A stretch of DNA of 64,000 nt. It comes from Discostella pseudostelligera (taxonomy: Eukaryota; Bacillariophyta; Thalassiosirophyceae; Thalassiosirales; Thalassiosiraceae). Location: contig JALLBK010000026.1 in assembly GCA_036940085.1 (NCBI GenBank), positions 62,001-126,000 on the forward strand, written 5' to 3'. Numbering within the stretch: position 1 is the first letter of the stretch; the number at the start of each line of letters is the position of its first letter. A program made the translations under genes and the position numbers. The notes beneath the pieces were generated by a model, which saw only the letters and a list, made by a program, of their open reading frames with translations, ran no database searches and was not told where the DNA came from. Positions 45,335 to 55,552 of this stretch are shown here, piece after piece.

Positions 45335-47425
45335 CTATTTTTTGCCAGGTGCTTTACGATCATTGGCAGTCTTGACCTGTCCTCCACCACCCGATCCAGA
45401 GAAAAGATCGTACATTGTCTGAATGGTCATTTCCTCCTTACTCTTGCGTCCTCGAGGCATTGCCACAAAGAAGGGCGGGGTCTCCCTACGTTTCGGGCCC
45501 TTCGGTGCCGTTGCATCTCCCGACAATCGCAATTCTTCTTTGGATAGGAAGCCCAATCGAATAAAGAAACGACGGATTGTATGATCGTATTTCTTAACGT
45601 ACGGATGCTCAAGAACATCATCCAGGACTTCCTCGCACAGGTTATCGATTCGAGCAAGTTGACGTGTCCCCAAATAGAAAGTTTTGTATCTAACCGAAGT
45701 AAAGAATTGAATCAATACACGAACGTCCATATCCGGAGAGTGCTCAATTCCCACTGCCACGGCCTTCTTCTCCTCGAATAAACTTCGTGCCGCCTCCAAC
45801 ACCTGCATTTGATTTGCCATGGACATACCATCGATGTGTAGATATGGCACAACAATCTCACCCTCTCCATCATCTTCATCCTCGAATGGTAGAAGCGTCC
45901 TAAGATTTGGATACGGTCTCATCCCCTCGGGTAAATTACTACTATTTGTCTGCGCCATCAATCTCCTACGTCCCGATTTCAGCCGCAAGTCTATCGTCTC
46001 TTGATCGGGTGCATCCATCTCCATCATTGCATCTAACACCTCATCATCATCCATACCCTCGGTATCCGGCAGGCCGGCAATATTCCCCTCTCGATCATAG
46101 ATTCGTGCTTGACTATTGCCCTTGAAACGTAATTCAATGTCTTCCAATGTACCATACCCCAAAGCTCTGGCGTCGGCAGTATTTTCCTTGCCATCATTAT
46201 CGGAGGCAAGGACATGTACCGTCGCCCTATGTTGACCACGGGGTGGCCAATGCTTCAAGGCCTCATAGGCCAAATGTCCCGAATCACGCACTTCGGCAAA
46301 GATGAGATGTTGTCGAATTTTGGTATTCGCGCGGAAACTATTGGCCACCGATTCAATGAAACGACTAATCACATGCACCTGTCCTTTGGTCCGATAAGAT
46401 CCCTCGACAATTTTAATGGGTGGACGAACTTTGGGTGTTCCATCTTTATTTAATTCACCAGGCTTGATATCGACATAATCGGGGTCATATTCGTCCGGGG
46501 GTTGTTTTTCAATAAAGTAATTCATTACGCAGTTCCTACCAGCTAAATTCCGATGGGGGACAATTTTATTGGGTAGGGAGACACCCCCCGACCATGCCCA
46601 TGATTTGGGACGTGTTAGATGATCAATTATGGGAGGAAATATATGTTTGGTTGTGTAGGTGAGGAATGAGATTAGGATGAGTAATCGGAGAATTCGAGTG
46701 GTAGAATTGATTGAGGAAAGTGTTGTCAGTCCATGCTGTGGATGCTCCTTTCTTGATGGAATGAAACCCATCAGGCGTGCGAGGATAAATAGCATTTGGG
46801 AGGTGATTTCGGAAGCAGTTGGAACGTGTTGTTGCGAGGCTGCTGCTGAGCGTCTACTGCCCCTAGGTCTAGTGCCCTTGAATTCAAAATCATTATATTC
46901 TCCCGTCGTGTCGATTTGTGCTCTAGGAGGTCGCCGTCGCAGTTCCATTAATGGATGGAGTTGTGAAGTAAGAGGAGCCGCCCCAGTCTTGCTCTTGATA
47001 ACACCACTTTCATGATCATGGTATCGAGTAGTAGTCCTACCCGAATTATTTGAATGAGAATGACCCAATTCCGCTGAATAATGACCTTGTGGAAAAGCTC
47101 GTTTTTCAACACTTTCATGATGCCGTTGGTAGGATCCGTCGTTGATATTTCCTAAAATATGATCATGGATTGAATTGACGACCAGATGTTGTGGTTGTCG
47201 CATGACATTGCCACTCAATCCCCCACTGCCGCCGCCGGGTGCATGAGTTCGATGACCGCCGCCGTCGCCAAATGTCGAACGCCGGTCACTGCCCTCGGAA
47301 TGTTGTCCATTGTCCACCAAAGTCCGTTGCCGTACAGTGCTATGATGCAGGGATGTAATAGCGGTGGAGGATCTCCCTATTCCATCGTCGTAGGGATCAA
47401 TTCGTTGCGAGCGAAACGGCGGCAT
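45335..47425 (-). CDS. Type II membrane protein, possibly FkbM-like methyltransferase fold
   Basis: 696 aa, single exon, ATG at 47425. The first about 240 residues are His/Gly/Ser/Arg-rich and disordered. One membrane segment lies at about 244-266 (ILRLLILISFLTYTTKHIF). The luminal part has a Rossmann-like order: HLIFAEVRDSGHLAYEAL, HRATVHVLASDND, a long acidic loop, then PYLHIDGMSMANQMQVLEAA and VAVGIEHSPDMDVRVLIQFF. This arrangement (LxID, then a VLEGA-like helix and a strand with GIEHSPDMD) recalls FkbM-type methyltransferases. However, the usual DVEG is HIDGM and the N-terminal SAM motif is not clear. Treat as a Golgi/ER membrane protein of uncertain function. The C-terminus is basic and Gly-rich (GSGGGGQVKTANDRKAPGKK). 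Confidence 0.6.
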   Translation of the reverse strand: MPPFRSQRIDPYDDGIGRSSTAITSLHHSTVRQRTLVDNGQHSEGSDRRSTFGDGGGHRTHAPGGGSGGLSGNVMRQPQHLVVNSIHDHILGNINDGSYQRHHESVEKRAFPQGHYSAELGHSHSNNSGRTTTRYHDHESGVIKSKTGAAPLTSQLHPLMELRRRPPRAQIDTTGEYNDFEFKGTRPRGSRRSAAASQQHVPTASEITSQMLFILARLMGFIPSRKEHPQHGLTTLSSINSTTRILRLLILISFLTYTTKHIFPPIIDHLTRPKSWAWSGGVSLPNKIVPHRNLAGRNCVMNYFIEKQPPDEYDPDYVDIKPGELNKDGTPKVRPPIKIVEGSYRTKGQVHVISRFIESVANSFRANTKIRQHLIFAEVRDSGHLAYEALKHWPPRGQHRATVHVLASDNDGKENTADARALGYGTLEDIELRFKGNSQARIYDREGNIAGLPDTEGMDDDEVLDAMMEMDAPDQETIDLRLKSGRRRLMAQTNSSNLPEGMRPYPNLRTLLPFEDEDDGEGEIVVPYLHIDGMSMANQMQVLEAARSLFEEKKAVAVGIEHSPDMDVRVLIQFFTSVRYKTFYLGTRQLARIDNLCEEVLDDVLEHPYVKKYDHTIRRFFIRLGFLSKEELRLSGDATAPKGPKRRETPPFFVAMPRGRKSKEEMTIQTMYDLFSGSGGGGQVKTANDRKAPGKK

Positions 47426-47951
47426 CGTCGACCTACGGCGCCGGCATGGTCATGGTCATGCTGTTGTACGAGTTGTGATCAATTTGTTCTGTCTGTGCCT
47501 CTGCTCCTTGCGACAGTCAGACCGTCGAGAGGGTTCGGAGGGAGAAAGACAGACGACGAGAAGGCGCTCGTGCAAATCGATTAAGGACGCGCGAAAAAAG
47601 TTCATTTTTTAATGATCCAATTCAAATTTAAATTCTGTTAAAAGAAGTACTCCAGATTTGAATTTGAATTTTTGTTTGAACGGATAATTTGAATCGAGAA
47701 ATGAGAAAGACAAATCTTTGAGAGGAGTGGCTGGTGCGTCTCCGAACCCGCCATTTCTTTTCCGCACATGCAAACAACATGAACATGAGGAGAGGACGTA
47801 CGATGACGGTGGACGGCGGCAGTGGCGGTCAACCATTACCAGTATCATTTCCCATTGCCTTTCCATTGCCATTGCTATCATTACATCATTAACGTGCCAT
47901 TGACGGGGTTGTTCAACTTAATAGAGCGTCAGATAAATCCACAATAATAAT
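47426..47951. promoter_or_regulatory. Divergent promoter region, type II membrane protein / Cys-rich protein
   Basis: AT-rich around 47610-47690 with several runs of TTTGAATTTGAATTT type. No promoter word shared with the AAAGATACTTA set was seen, and no RNA gene or conserved protein is recognised. Confidence 0.3.
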
Positions 47952-49487
47952 ATGCAGGACGAGGACGAAATCCATACTAGTACTAGTCCCGATGCTCATC
48001 ATCATCAGCAACAACAACAACAATTGAGCGAGTCTCAAGAGATTGTAGTGGGCAATTCCGGAAGAGCCATATTATTAGGCGATGAATTAGCAGACCTTGA
48101 ATCCGTTCACCATGGACGATCATCGTCATACACATCCACCAATAAGAGTGGGGGCGTTTGTTGTCCGGCGTGGCTTCGTAATTCCTCTCCCAGAATTAAG
48201 GCGGTACTTGGCTTAACAGGCATTATATTATTGGCCTTTGTGGCAGTGCTCATTGTTGGAGTGACGACACAACTAAACGATGACGGTTCTGGTGGCGGGA
48301 GTAGTGGTATTCAATCGGACAAGAATGTGGTGACAGATCTTGGAGTTAACAGCACTCCAGCTCCAACAACTTCACCCACTCCTGCGAAGCCAAATGAATC
48401 AGTATCAGCAGTGAATATTATGCTATCCGATTCTTTGGAAAGGATAGTGCCAAATTTCAGCGATGGGGTAACTGCCAATGAACAACAAAATTGGGATATT
48501 CTTGAAGAACAAATTGAAATCACAATCTATGAGGCATTTTCGGATAGGCTTCCAGAAGGATATAAACTTCAGTCGGTGCAAATTGAAAAGTTTGATGGAT
48601 TTGATACCACAGACCTCCGTAAAATGAGAAGACGTAGTAGTAGGCAGTTGCAAACCAACTCGGATAGTAACGCAGCACCAGCGGCAGTGCACGCTGTTTT
48701 ATATGCCTCTTCAGTTACCGTGGATTGTGCAGCCGTCGATTGCACTACTGCCGCAGACACGGTTGCGGATACAACCTTGGAATTGACTCAAATGGACTTC
48801 CTCGAAGTGGAAGAGGAGGATGCTGTTGTTGCAGAGACGACGGATGCTCCAGTGGGTAGTAGTAGTAGCCCAACACAAAGTCCGATTGCATCCATATCAT
48901 CATTGGCTCCAACAACGTTAGCTCCAAATTTAGTGACAATAAGTGAAAGTCCTACGATGGCATTAACGAATGTCACTGAGGGACCATTACCATTGTTCAT
49001 TCGAGAGGAGTTGTGCAGTGTCGACTCGCTTTGTGGACGATGCGAAGGTAAGAGGTTTGCAATTGATCATCTAGAGTATCGATGATAAAAGGAAAAAGCT
49101 CTTTTCTCATCATTCTGCTTTTATCTCTCCTTATTGGTGTGCTCAGGGGAATGCACTGGCGATGATTCTTGCAGCGAGGGACTACTCTGTTTCATTCGAA
49201 TGGGCTACGAGTACATTACTGGTTGTTTAGGGCCTGGTGAGCCGGGACAAAGTTACTGCTATGATCCGTTATCCGAGGGCTATGCCAACGTACTGTCAGA
49301 TGATAATATGTGTGATCGAAAAAGTCCATGTGAGAAATGCCGGGGCGCATGCGATGCCGATGAGGATTGTGCCACGAATTTGTATTGTTTTGGACGAGGT
49401 GGATATGAGACAGTGCCGGGATGTGCGGGACAGGGATCTTTTGGGACGGATTACTGTTTTGACCCGAATGATATAGAGGAATTCTGA
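47952..49487 (+). CDS. Single-pass membrane protein with tandem Cys-rich repeats
   Basis: Exons: 47952-49047 and 49147-49487 (478 aa). The join restores SLCGRCEGECTGDDSCSEG. One membrane segment lies near residues 80-105 (LGLTGIILLAFVAVLIVGV) with a cytosolic His/Gln-rich N-terminus (HHHQQQQQQ). The outer part has a Thr/Pro-rich stalk (TPAPTTSPTPAKP), an unrecognised mixed alpha/beta segment and a second stalk. It ends in two roughly 45-residue Cys-rich repeats. Each follows C-x2-C-x3-C-x4-D-x-C-x4-x-C-F-x-R-x-G-Y-E-x3-GC-x-G-x3-G-x2-YC(Y/F)DP. The layout suggests a cell-surface or Golgi receptor-like or wall-associated protein. I know of similar Cys-rich repeats in diatom proteins, but not of an assigned function. 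Confidence 0.75.
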
Positions 49488-49669
49488 GTGTAGCTAGATT
49501 GATGTTTGAATGTGGTAGAATGGTCTGTGTGAGTGTGCATCTTGTGTGGACAGTCAGATATTGTGTCAATAATGCACACGTTATCTCCTGGCAAATTCTT
49601 ACTCCTTGTCTTCGAGATAAAAATGCGGCAGAAGAACCGACACAGTTGGGACTAATGGCAGCTGATTCT

Positions 49670-50702
49670 TCAGGTCGTTTTGTTCTTCTCGGATCGTTCC
49701 GTAACCACATCTTTGATGCCTCCAAGTGCATCAAGCATTAGGTCGTCGAACTCGCAAACACTGCTGAACCAATAAACACAGTCCGCAAATCTATCTTGAT
49801 CGCCTTGGATTGTGCATTTCATCATGTCACTCAAGAATGCGTGCTCACGTGACTCCTCGAACCGGCAATCCATGTCATATGCATGTTCCACCATCTCTCG
49901 TACTTCCGAGAAGTCTATCTCGGACGACGACTGCCTCAGACTGTCGGACAGCAATAGCAACCCAGCACGAAGCATTGCTTGTGGGACATTGAACTTCTTC
50001 AAGTTTTGATTCGATTGGTTGATTGCATTTCGGTAGTACCTGAATGCAGATTCTCGCACTCGGCCTTCTTTTCCGAGCAAATACGCAATTCTGTCATTAG
50101 TTTCATCTGCACGATCATTCATGTCCGCAGCAGAGTACAACTTGGTAGCTCGTTCGTACTCAACTAATGATGATTCGATGTTTTTCTTCTGGTAGTGATC
50201 AAAAGCCATGCGATCTTGGAGAATTGCCGCCTCTTTGTATTGCGATTCGTCACAGTGCTGTGAAATAGATTTCCCTGGGCAAGAAGGATTAGGAAAGGCG
50301 TTGGATAAATGCAATGTTCTCTTTGGAGTTCAACAACTTACTGTAGTATTCGTTGGCAAAGTCAGTATCCAATTTCTCTATGACCATGGCAGCCTCGGTA
50401 TAGAGCTCAGCCGATTGCCTTGAATCCATCATTGCTCCAGATGCTATTGCTGCAGCCTGGGCGTACGCATGCGCACTGTGAATCCACTGCTGTTCCCCAG
50501 CAATACGAAAATGCTCCGCAGCAAGTGTTATTAGCTTTACTTCTTGTTTCGTTTGAAGTACTGATGCACCAGGATATGCGCTACTAGCCATCGCACCGAC
50601 ATGTTTGGCTTGTCGGAGGTAGCCTTGCGCCTTCTTTACATGTTCTTTGGGATTTATGGAGACTGCTCGAAGGTCTGTTCGGCCTGACTTGACGAATGGC
50701 AT
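49670..50702 (-). CDS. Alpha-SNAP-like vesicle-fusion adaptor
   Basis: Adaptor that recruits NSF to SNARE complexes for disassembly after membrane fusion. Exons: 50702-50342 and 50274-49670 (321 aa). The intron splits a codon and the join gives FANEYYRKSISQHCDE. TPR-like helical hairpins run through the protein (SAHAYAQAAAIASGAMMDS, AAMVIEKLDTDFANEYY, SSLVEYERATKLYSAADM). The C-terminal part (KKFNVPQAMLRAGLLLL, then FADCVYWFSSVCEFDDLMLD) aligns with the alpha-SNAP end, where the NSF-stimulating residues lie. Sequence is divergent, so gamma-SNAP is possible, but the length and C-terminal wording favour alpha. The ATG at 50702 is the first one in frame. Confidence 0.72.
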
Positions 50703-51026
50703 CGTGTCGTTCAATCTCTCCGAAGCCCAGGACGAACTCTCCTGAATTTCAATTTAAATTTAAATGTTTCGAAAATGGATACAAGACGGCAATACAAAAA
50801 TCTCTACTTATGATGTGAATGTGTTCGACGACTCTCTTTATTCCTTATCCTAAATGCATCCCATCAGTCACTGCATCCCTTATCGTCGGCACCCTTACAC
50901 GCACAGAGATCAATTCAGACATAGGCTAGACGGACTAAACACGAAGAAGAATCATTGAAGTTCTTTATGTTAAGTCATCTGAGCTTTCGTAGAATGAATT
51001 AATGTATCTCTCGAAACTTCAAGAGG
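50703..51026. other. Gap between alpha-SNAP-like and CstF-77 genes
   Basis: Both neighbours are on the minus strand, so this holds the SNAP promoter and the CstF-77 3' UTR. An AT-rich run (ATTTAAATTTAAATG) lies near 50753-50767. Nothing else is recognised. Confidence 0.35.
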
Positions 51027-54000
51027 CTAACTGGCAGTGTTGGCGAGGCGCAATCGTTGCCTCGATCTAAACTGATGGCTGTAACCTCCTCCCGTATTGT
51101 TGTCTTCTTCATCATCGGATGAATTACCTCCATCTCGCTCTCGCTTCTTTTGCGTGTTGCCATTAGATATCTCGATTGGACGATTGGCAGGGAGAGAATT
51201 GGCACGCAATGTCGACAATGCCAGTTCAGTTAGATGTGGAGGTGGCTTGACGGTGCCCTTTCCAAACTTTGGCACGGGTATTAATAGCAGTAGAAGAGGT
51301 CGGAGCCACTCTGGACTATTTTGCAACGCTAGAGGGTTAGCTGCTGCTTGTCCTGCAGCTCCTGCCGTACGTTCCCGCGAGAGGAGCTTGCCCGACGTGA
51401 TGCCTTGATTAGAGCCCGCGAATCCCAAGGCCAATGCAGCCGCACGCGTACGAGTATCGCGCTGGAAGCGTAGACGCTTAATGTAGCATACATCACTCGG
51501 TCCACCGGCACAGTCGTCACCCCAAAGGTCCGACGCGGTGCCACCCGCTATAAGGGAAGAAGTCGCCGCCGCTGCAAAGTCCAAGCTTTTAGATGTACCA
51601 TCGAATTCGCCATTGCCAATGACTCCGGTAACAGTCAGAACATCGACCAATCGTCCCATTCCATTTGCAATACGACTTGCGACGTCGTAACCCTCAACTC
51701 GAATAAGCTGTTCGTTTAGTGAGCTTTTATGCAAGCCCGTGCCGAGGTTACGATCTTCCTCATCGTCTGGTGAACCTTCACCGCCCATGACAACATCTTC
51801 ATTACTCGGACCGTAAAGTGCACGGCGACGACGAGCCTCGATTGAGGAAATGTCAGTAGAAATATCGACTTTATTGCGCGAGGAGAGGATGGATTCGAAC
51901 TTGAGCATCATATCCCAAAGTGGACGCTGCATTTCTCTCTTTCTGGCTATTGCGGCTACATCAGATCCTCCAACTCCCGTTGATGCAACTGCATCCATCT
52001 CTTCACATGCCGACACGGCTCGCATTAACAAACTCCGAAGATTTTCTTCATCATTTAGCTCGAGAAGAAGGTTGGCATAATAAAGTACATATGGAGGGTT
52101 TGACAGAAAGGTACGGTGCTTACGCAATCCAAGCTCAAAGATACGTCCGGCGACCTTTGGATTTTTGCCTAGGCGATGCTCGATGGTAGCGTGTGCTGTG
52201 TAGAGGTGCCAGGTGATGAAACCAGCATTAACACTGGGTGTAGATTGAACCTTGTCTAGTTCCAAAGATGAATGCTCGTTGATCCCCACAGCTGCCTTGA
52301 GACGATTTGTAACCATGCGCTGCTGGACCGACGCAACCCCTCTACCTACCCCGTCTGCCAACTCCTTGGCGTCACTCAGCCCAAGACCATCGTCCTTCTT
52401 CTCAGAGGATACTGCCGAAGCTTCCTTCTCATTATCAAAACTCATATCTTCTTCCCGCACTCGCAACGTACGGCGTGCTCGGGCGAACACATCCCGCGCG
52501 ACATTGATCCCCCTATGCCGTCGAACCAAACGCTGCAGGAGGACAAATCCCAACGTAGTGGGTGAACGATGCACTAATCGTTCCAATACCTCGATGCATT
52601 CTCCCATGCCATCACTACTTTCACCCTTCGCACGCTTCTCACTCGAAGTAGTAGTGCTGCAAAAGTGCCGTTCGAGTATCTCCGCCTGTGCCAGCGCCAA
52701 CAACGCACAATCCGGCAGTGATTCCATACCGAGACTCAATACGGCCACGGCACGAAGAGCATTACCACCCCCAACCTTCCCTTCTCCGCCACCACCCACC
52801 GTCTTGGCCGGTGCCATCGCATTCGAAGCCGCAGCGCTCGTTGTCGCGGCAGTAGAACCACCATGCAACAATTCCCATTGGGACCACTCATACCAAACCT
52901 CGGGATGTCGTGCAAATGCACAAACTTCCTCAACATAACTCGATCGGACACGCATAGCAAAGTCGGACGAATTCAGACGTTCGGGATTGGTCCGTTCGTA
53001 GGCCGCACGACGACGCCACTTTGAGAGTGTCCGTAATTCTTCTTCGATTTGGGCAGAGTATTCTGTCGCATCGGAAGAGGTGAGTTTGCCACCTCCACCG
53101 GTCCCCGATGAGTCGGTAACAAAATCATCATCGGCGTCCACAGTGGTTGCTCCGCCTCCTCCTCCAGTTCCCCCTACTCCAGCACCACCACCTCCACTCC
53201 CCCCGACACAACTCGATGATGATGTCGCTCCTCCTCTCCCCGATCCATCACCTTCCGAATATCCCACCGGTGGCACCGCCAATCGTCCCATCATCAACTC
53301 TCTTGCATTCCATACCCTATTCCTCTCCAAATAAATACTCCGTGCATGTTGATATCGTGGCAACCACTCGGCAATTAATACACTCCCCAAACTTTCCGAA
53401 TGAGAACGCTCAAATGCCTCGTATTCTTGCCAGAATTGATCTAGACCCGTCATGGGATGAGTAATGCCACGTTGGTAGATGGAACGTAAGAGATGCAATT
53501 GTTTTTGGGAGGAAGTATGAGCATGTGCCGGATCAGGTGGTGGGGGTGGCGGAATAAAACTACTTGTGCCGTGGGGTGGGGGTGGTGCCAACTGAGCGTA
53601 GTTGGTACTATCTGTCCATGATTTCACATAATTGACATATCGTTTCCATATCAAATGATTATTCTGTGCAAATCCTGCTCCTTTTTCCAATGCCAATTCA
53701 TATGCTTTGGTAATACATTCACGTAGTTTGTCTTTTCGTTCTCGGTAGGCTGATTTTAATGTTTCATCGTATTGTTGATGTAAGACACTTCCCTGCTGAA
53801 TTGCATTGGGAATGTACCCTGGGGGTGGAGATGGGATGGGTACGGAAATCGACGTGGATCGGGAAGCATCGCGTGTGACTTTGCGAATGTAGAGAAGCCA
53901 TAAGTCAATAGAGTGGGGGGCAAGTCCACCAGTGATGGAACGTGCTCCGTCAATGGTGGTGGCATTTTTTATGTCGGCGCCTGCTGCTGCTGCTGCTGCT

Positions 54001-55097
54001 GCACCGCCAGTCGATGATGTAATATTGTCCAAAGTATCCGCACCAAGACACAATTGGAAGATTTTATCCAATTTGGCATCATACATCTTTTGACGATCGG
54101 TACCGGATTGTGCCATGTGAGATGTCATCATTAACGAAGCGGGAGTGATGGATACACCCATGTCAGTTGTGGTGAGCATGGGATTGGATAGAAGGGAGGA
54201 TGGTACTGCTGCTGCTGATGATACCCCTCCTCCTCCACCAACTCCTCCCGCAGCACCTCCAACCCCAACCCCAACTCCTCCAGCAGCAGTAGCACCACTT
54301 CCACCCATCATGCTCGCTATCATTATCATTCCACCACTACCACCCCCCAATGCCAAAGTACTACCAATACCACCACCATACTGCTCCTCTTCTTCCACCG
54401 TAACAGCACTCAATCGCAAGAATATCTCGACCAATTGCACATAATGCGAAATGGCGTAAGGGAAATGATGTAGTAATGCACCATAACAGGATTCAATCCA
54501 ATCTAACTTCTTCTCAAGCAGTTCAATTTCCAAAGAGTCGTCAACATTAGTAGCGTTGGTGGTGGTGGTGGTGGTAGTAGTAGTAGAAGTGTTGGTGTAA
54601 TTCTTCTTCAACTTGTCCAAACTGGGCAGTATCGATCGATAACAACTCTGCGCCTCGGTAATAAGAGCTTGCCATGCCTCGGCATCCTTATTGGGGGAGA
54701 TGGCAATACGTGACATGGCATTGCGAAGACGGTCGGAGGTGGGGCCGCCATTGTGATGTGGAAATGGAGAGACGGAGGGAAGGGAAGTTGGAAGAAGATG
54801 ATGATGGAGATTCGGAGTGGTGGCAGCTGGAGCGTTAGCTGTGGCTGTAGTAGTGGTGGCGGCAGCGTCGACAACACTTTCGGGAGCATCTCCATTCATA
54901 ATGGTCTTCACCTTGCCATCATTCTCATCAATGGGAGCTTCCGCCTCCTCTACCTCCTTCTTAACAGGCGGCACAGTGTTGTTGGTCATGTCGACATCTT
55001 CTTCCTCCTCTTCGTCATCGTCGTCGCCCTCGCCAAACATCATCATGGCGTTATCGTCGTCGTCGTCGCCTTCGAGCAGAATCTTTTTGTCAGACAT
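51027..55097 (-). CDS. CSTF3: Cleavage stimulation factor subunit 3 (CstF-77/Rna14), HAT-repeat protein
   Basis: Scaffold of the CstF/CF IA complex in mRNA 3'-end cleavage and polyadenylation; nuclear. Single exon, 1356 aa, against about 720 aa in animals. The N-terminus is acidic (DDDDDNAMMMFGEGDDDDEEE). HAT repeats are visible throughout: LWLLYIRKVTRD, LIWKRYVNYVKSW, LRSIYQRGITHPMTGLDQFW, EWLPRYQHARSIYLERNRVW, WRRRAAYERTNPERLN, CAFARHPEVWYEWSQWE, ITWHLYTAHATIEHR and AGRIFELGLRKH. The Suf-domain C-terminus ends in the Monkeytail-like LRPLLLLLIPVPKFG. The extra length comes from Gly/Ser/Ala/Thr-rich inserts, including a (ACC)n-coded Thr run near 54565-54590 and a Gly/Ala-rich block near 54170-54360. 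Divergent partner of the DUF3082 gene. Confidence 0.88.
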   Translation of the reverse strand: MSDKKILLEGDDDDDNAMMMFGEGDDDDEEEEEDVDMTNNTVPPVKKEVEEAEAPIDENDGKVKTIMNGDAPESVVDAAATTTTATANAPAATTPNLHHHLLPTSLPSVSPFPHHNGGPTSDRLRNAMSRIAISPNKDAEAWQALITEAQSCYRSILPSLDKLKKNYTNTSTTTTTTTTTNATNVDDSLEIELLEKKLDWIESCYGALLHHFPYAISHYVQLVEIFLRLSAVTVEEEEQYGGGIGSTLALGGGSGGMIMIASMMGGSGATAAGGVGVGVGGAAGGVGGGGGVSSAAAVPSSLLSNPMLTTTDMGVSITPASLMMTSHMAQSGTDRQKMYDAKLDKIFQLCLGADTLDNITSSTGGAAAAAAAGADIKNATTIDGARSITGGLAPHSIDLWLLYIRKVTRDASRSTSISVPIPSPPPGYIPNAIQQGSVLHQQYDETLKSAYRERKDKLRECITKAYELALEKGAGFAQNNHLIWKRYVNYVKSWTDSTNYAQLAPPPPHGTSSFIPPPPPPDPAHAHTSSQKQLHLLRSIYQRGITHPMTGLDQFWQEYEAFERSHSESLGSVLIAEWLPRYQHARSIYLERNRVWNARELMMGRLAVPPVGYSEGDGSGRGGATSSSSCVGGSGGGGAGVGGTGGGGGATTVDADDDFVTDSSGTGGGGKLTSSDATEYSAQIEEELRTLSKWRRRAAYERTNPERLNSSDFAMRVRSSYVEEVCAFARHPEVWYEWSQWELLHGGSTAATTSAAASNAMAPAKTVGGGGEGKVGGGNALRAVAVLSLGMESLPDCALLALAQAEILERHFCSTTTSSEKRAKGESSDGMGECIEVLERLVHRSPTTLGFVLLQRLVRRHRGINVARDVFARARRTLRVREEDMSFDNEKEASAVSSEKKDDGLGLSDAKELADGVGRGVASVQQRMVTNRLKAAVGINEHSSLELDKVQSTPSVNAGFITWHLYTAHATIEHRLGKNPKVAGRIFELGLRKHRTFLSNPPYVLYYANLLLELNDEENLRSLLMRAVSACEEMDAVASTGVGGSDVAAIARKREMQRPLWDMMLKFESILSSRNKVDISTDISSIEARRRRALYGPSNEDVVMGGEGSPDDEEDRNLGTGLHKSSLNEQLIRVEGYDVASRIANGMGRLVDVLTVTGVIGNGEFDGTSKSLDFAAAATSSLIAGGTASDLWGDDCAGGPSDVCYIKRLRFQRDTRTRAAALALGFAGSNQGITSGKLLSRERTAGAAGQAAANPLALQNSPEWLRPLLLLLIPVPKFGKGTVKPPPHLTELALSTLRANSLPANRPIEISNGNTQKKRERDGGNSSDDEEDNNTGGGYSHQFRSRQRLRLANTAS

Positions 55098-55552
55098 TAT
55101 ATTTTTGAGGCTTTAATGAGCGTCGGTGGAGAATGAAGGTGGTGCTACTGCTCTATTATTTGCGCGGTTGTGAGTGGGAAGTGTGGCGGCGGTGGTAGTA
55201 GGCGGCGGACGTCATGGTCGGCCTCTCCCCCAGCCAGCCAAAAGACTGCTCACGAGAAGGCACAAGGCACGAGTGTGTTGTGTTGTGTTGTAGCCTTGCG
55301 GCGTCGGATCTTTCGCCTGTCTGGCGCACAAGATGTGGGCGAAAGATCTCCACGTGGAGGACTTGAGTGAGACAAATGATCTCCACGTGGAGGTTTGGAT
55401 GCAGGTAAAAGTGACGTCAGGGTCATCGAGGCAGGCAGAATGTGTCGCAATGACACAAAAAATCATGCTAATAACAAATCATGCTAAAATCGTCCCATTT
55501 GCTGGTGACACCTCAATCAACCAACAACCACCATCCAAAAAAGACAACGACC
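55098..55552. promoter_or_regulatory. Divergent promoter region, CstF-77 / DUF3082 gene, with twin G-box palindromes and a CRE
   Basis: Holds two copies of the 12-nt perfect palindrome CTCCACGTGGAG (55348-55359 and 55381-55392), 33 bp apart (about three helical turns) and both preceded by GAT. A perfect CRE palindrome, TGACGTCA, follows at 55412-55419. CACGTG is the core of bHLH/bZIP sites, and TGACGTCA is a bZIP site linked in diatoms to CO2/cAMP and light control. A plastid-protein gene lies directly downstream. Confidence 0.6.

Noticed and set aside
52252..52938. 228-codon plus-strand frame inside the CstF-77 gene
   Set aside because: Antisense shadow of a conserved HAT-repeat region; Ser/Arg/Pro-rich composition with no domain.
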